From assembly GCA_018402545.1 (NCBI GenBank), contig JAGYIL010000001.1, positions 2,480,001 to 2,544,000 of the forward strand: 64,000 nucleotides of DNA, in the 5' to 3' direction. How positions within the stretch are numbered: the first letter of the stretch is position 1; every line of letters starts with the position of its first letter. A program made the position numbers and the translations under genes. The notes beneath the pieces are model-generated. The model had not been told where the DNA came from and made no database searches. It saw nothing but the letters and a program-made list of their open reading frames with translations. Positions 61,834 through 64,000 of the stretch are shown here, in pieces. Source of the DNA: Saccharospirillum sp. Lineage in GTDB: Bacteria; Pseudomonadota; Gammaproteobacteria; Pseudomonadales; Natronospirillaceae.

Positions 61834-62390
61834 GATCCCTCATCGTTGTTGCTCTGGCCACTCTGGTATTGACTGGATGTGCCGGTTTCGGCAAGCAGCC
61901 CGGGGCCAGTGAGCTGACCGAAAACTGGGCGCTGTCGGGCAAGATGGCGGTTCGCAACGCCACCGAAGCCAGCAGTTTCAATGTGGACTGGGAGCAACGG
62001 GCGCAGGACTTCGAGATCGAACTGAGCGGCCCGCTGGGGCAAGGTGCCGTTCAGATTAGCGGTGAACCGGGCGAAGTGACTCTAACGAAAGGGTCCGATC
62101 AGGTGACCCGCAGCACCCTGCGCGAGCTAGCCTACGAAATTACCGAACTGGATCTGCCGCTCGACTACCTGCAATTCTGGGTGCGCGCCAAACCCTACCC
62201 GGGCATAGAAGCTACCGTTAACCGGGATACGGAGAACGGGCAAGTACAAAGCATTTCTCAATCGGGCTGGCAAGTGGACTACCCGTTGTACTTCACTGAA
62301 ACCGGAGAATCCCTGCCTCGAAGAATTGATTTCGCCCGCAATGGCAGCAGTGGCCGGCTGGTCATCCGTAACTGGGTCAGTGAGCTTTAG
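61830..62390 (+). CDS. lolB: outer-membrane lipoprotein receptor LolB
   Basis: 186 residues. Lipobox LVLTGC followed by AGFGKQ. LolB takes lipoproteins from LolA and inserts them in the outer membrane. The LolB pattern GKMAVRNATEASSFNVDWEQR, LSGPLGQGAVQISGEPGEVTL, and the C-terminal GWQVDYPLYFTETGESLPRRI is present. It overlaps the TPR gene by 4 bases. ispE, usually next, is absent; element E and an opposite-strand acyltransferase gene follow. Its stop TAG borders element E. Confidence 0.93.
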   Translation: MRSLIVVALATLVLTGCAGFGKQPGASELTENWALSGKMAVRNATEASSFNVDWEQRAQDFEIELSGPLGQGAVQISGEPGEVTLTKGSDQVTRSTLRELAYEITELDLPLDYLQFWVRAKPYPGIEATVNRDTENGQVQSISQSGWQVDYPLYFTETGESLPRRIDFARNGSSGRLVIRNWVSEL

Positions 62391-62554
62391 AGGCCGCGCC
62401 ATAGAAGGCCAGTGACGGTTGCCAGATAGGCTTATCCAGGGTGGTCCGCAGCAGGGAGCTGCGGTCCAGGCCCCATGGATGGGTTCACGCCGACCCTGGA
62501 TAAGCCTATCTGGTGACCGGCACGGGTTATCGGCAACCTGTCAGCCGCGGCCTC
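62390..62554. repeat. palindromic intergenic element, copy E
   Basis: 165 bases. Outer repeats GAGGCCGCG (62390) and CGCGGCCTC (to 62554); the first G is the last base of the lolB stop codon. Main arms ..CCAGATAGGCTTATCCAGGGT and its complement pair fully over 20 bases, with G.T positions further out. Core in the same orientation as B and C: CCGCAGCagggaGCTGCGG and CCCATGGATGGG. Confidence 0.85.
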
Positions 62555-62587
62555 CCAAGCGGGGGCTGCTTCCCCAAACGCCCGTCC

Positions 62588-63760
62588 CTATTGATCCTTG
62601 GTATCGTCAGACTCTGGCGCAGCAGCATCCATTGCTGAGGTAAGTGCCGGCAAGCCCCGCTTCATTTGCACCGCATTCGCATACTGGCGCAGCATATAGG
62701 GTTTCAACGTATCCCGCGTTGCCGCTACCCGTTCAGCCAACTTCACTGCATCCGCATTGGTCGGCTCGGTGTGGTCACCATGAAGAGTGGCGTGGGCCCA
62801 TTCGTTTGATTCGTACACGCGGTAATGTTTGTGCACCTGGGCATCGATTGCCGCTGCGACTTCGGTGTCTCTTTCATAATCGCCGTTCAGTACTTCACCA
62901 AAGGCCAGATGCACCCGACCTTTCCAGCCGGTCATGCCGCGGGCGATGGACTGTACGTCTTCGTGAGCCTTTTTCTTGTAACCGCCCTTGTGCTCCTGGG
63001 CATAAAGCTCTCGCGCCTTGGAAAGATCCAGCGGATCCACTTCATAACTGATGGTCACCGGCACGATGTTCAGTTCGCGAATGTAGCTGGCGTAGTCGCG
63101 GTCTTTGGGTTTGCTCAGGCTGAACATGCCAATGACCGCCGGGTTGGTTTTGTCGTAACCGTCTTTGGCCCGCCCCTCGCGCTGTGCAATCCAGACATTG
63201 GCCTGGTCGACGGTAATGCAGTGGTGAATGTAGCGCGACAGGATCTGTGCTTCTTTCAGTTTGGCTTTCATGCCCTTGACCGAACGCCGCACGATAAAAC
63301 TTTTGTTCAGCCGCATCAGATCGCTGACAAAGGGTTTGCTCAGCAGGTTGTCGCCAATGGCGATGCGCACGGTCTGGAAACCAGCATGGTAGAGCGTCCA
63401 GTTCACCATGGCCGGGTCCATGACGATGTCCCGGTGGTTGGAGACGAAGAGGTAGCCTTTGGTCGGGTCGAGCGACTCCAGCCCCGAGACAGTCAGGTCG
63501 GCGACGCTTTTGTCGAGAATGCGTTTCAGGTAACCGCGCAGCCGGGGTTGAAAATCCTCCACCCGGCGGATGCCGCGAAATTGCCAGGCCAGGCCAAGGC
63601 GAATCAGGGGGCGCAATAGCCAGGGGGTCTTGCGGTTCAAGCCGGGGGCTACCCAGGCACCAATGGCAGCGTGCATTTCCGGGTCGGCCAGCACACGTTT
63701 TAATACGAGCGGTACTTCGTCGTCGTTAAAAGGACGAATGTCGTCAAATTCAGCAGTCAT
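62588..63760 (-). CDS. glycerol-phosphate acyltransferase-like protein
   Basis: 390 residues. The acyltransferase core is seen in VSNHRDIVMDPAMVNW (NHRD motif; spacing differs from the classical HX4D of PlsB/PlsC), followed by FIVRRS and AQREGRAKDG (the second conserved block). Longer than PlsC (245) with extra regions at both ends, so a distinct branch. It may acylate a phospholipid precursor or wax-ester-like substrate. It is convergent with lolB across element E. Confidence 0.8.
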   Translation of the reverse strand: MTAEFDDIRPFNDDEVPLVLKRVLADPEMHAAIGAWVAPGLNRKTPWLLRPLIRLGLAWQFRGIRRVEDFQPRLRGYLKRILDKSVADLTVSGLESLDPTKGYLFVSNHRDIVMDPAMVNWTLYHAGFQTVRIAIGDNLLSKPFVSDLMRLNKSFIVRRSVKGMKAKLKEAQILSRYIHHCITVDQANVWIAQREGRAKDGYDKTNPAVIGMFSLSKPKDRDYASYIRELNIVPVTISYEVDPLDLSKARELYAQEHKGGYKKKAHEDVQSIARGMTGWKGRVHLAFGEVLNGDYERDTEVAAAIDAQVHKHYRVYESNEWAHATLHGDHTEPTNADAVKLAERVAATRDTLKPYMLRQYANAVQMKRGLPALTSAMDAAAPESDDTKDQ

Positions 63761-63842
63761 ACAGCCCTACGAGACCAGTAAAAGGCGGCTACTGTACTCC
63801 AACCCGGCGCTAAAATCAGGCCTGGCGTTCAGAATACAGGCA

Positions 63843-64000
63843 TCAGGCTTCACCGGGCACCTTCAGGCCAATACCCTTGAGAATCACGTGCGTCAGCGTG
63901 CGTTCTGCCGCCTCGAAATCGGCTTCTGTCAGCCCGTCGCTGTCGAGCGCCCATTCGATCTGGGTGGCGAAGTCGGCGTAATGCTGGGTGCTGCCCCAGA
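63843..64000 (-). CDS. TetR-family regulator, C-terminal part (edge)
   Basis: A 51-residue C-terminal fragment continuing beyond the right edge, too short to have been called by length. The visible part WGSTQHYADFATQIEWALDS followed by DGLTEADFEAAERTLTHVIL matches the C-terminal end of RutR-type TetR regulators (STQxYADF). The DNA-binding part lies outside the window. It stops at 63843. Confidence 0.75.
   Translation of the reverse strand, partial: WGSTQHYADFATQIEWALDSDGLTEADFEAAERTLTHVILKGIGLKVPGEA

Noticed and set aside
5605-62554. CRISPR array or insertion sequence explanation for the repeats
   Set aside because: Repeats are dispersed, inverted and single or paired, with no regular spacers; no transposase or cas gene is seen. 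Described as a separate element family instead.
1-64000. tRNA and rRNA genes
   Set aside because: I looked for T-loop and cloverleaf-like sequences between genes and found none that I can support.

Overview
The window reads as a chromosomal stretch of a Gram-negative gammaproteobacterium. Evidence for this is lolB, lnt, a LolD/LolE-like ABC system, the pepA-holC-valS and hemA-prfA-prmC orders, ackA-pta, dgkA, RlmJ and an MscS of E. coli length. The base composition and gene set suggest a marine or halophilic Oceanospirillales-type organism, but that is inference. No rRNA, tRNA, CRISPR array, transposase or phage gene was seen. Both edges cut genes: hrpB on the left and a TetR-type regulator on the right.

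Layout. 1-9706: hrpB (3' part), dgkA, a BigR/SqrR-like ArsR repressor, an RDD protein, then pepA, holC, a conserved unknown and valS. 9720-14171: carbonic anhydrase, yqaA, flavin reductase-like, pdxJ and a tightly overlapping minus-strand run (HAD phosphatase, thioesterase, unknown) behind znuA. 14171-19617: zinc uptake (znuA divergent from znuCB), a CueR regulator with its own operator, mscS and a ZntB/CorA transporter. 19825-27645: Lrp, EamA and aminotransferase group, a VanZ-like protein, a LysR divergent from an unusual citrate synthase homologue, a second EamA and hisI. 27711-33816: a minus-strand operon for an envelope export-like system (CNB protein, LolA-like periplasmic protein, two FtsX-type permeases, LolD-like ATPase, outer-membrane barrel). 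34105-36495: lnt and rlmJ. 37052-46477: branched-chain/amino-acid ABC transporter genes livGFHM, an FAD oxidoreductase, aspartase with a divergent LysR, and the distant binding protein livJ. 46776-54870: an M23 peptidase-lipase fusion, ackA-pta, a chemotaxis receptor and a 2-hydroxyacid dehydrogenase. 55511-64000: MaoC dehydratase, prmC-prfA-hemA (minus), a TPR lipoprotein, lolB, an acyltransferase and a partial TetR.

The most striking signal is not a gene. At least eight intergenic palindromic elements (about 100 to 270 bp) occur at 5605, 19680, 29663, 42329, 54868, 55140, 56183 and 62390. They share a core with two small hairpins whose tips are usually CATCCATG. The long flanking arms differ from copy to copy but are self-complementary within each copy. 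Several have similar terminal inverted repeats, and in two convergent gene pairs the element runs exactly from stop codon to stop codon. I cannot assign them to a named repeat family.

Other points of interest are the LolA/LolCDE-like operon ending in a barrel protein, the citrate synthase homologue with Asp-to-Glu at a catalytic position, and the peptidase-lipase fusion. All domain and family calls are from reading the sequence; no database search was run.
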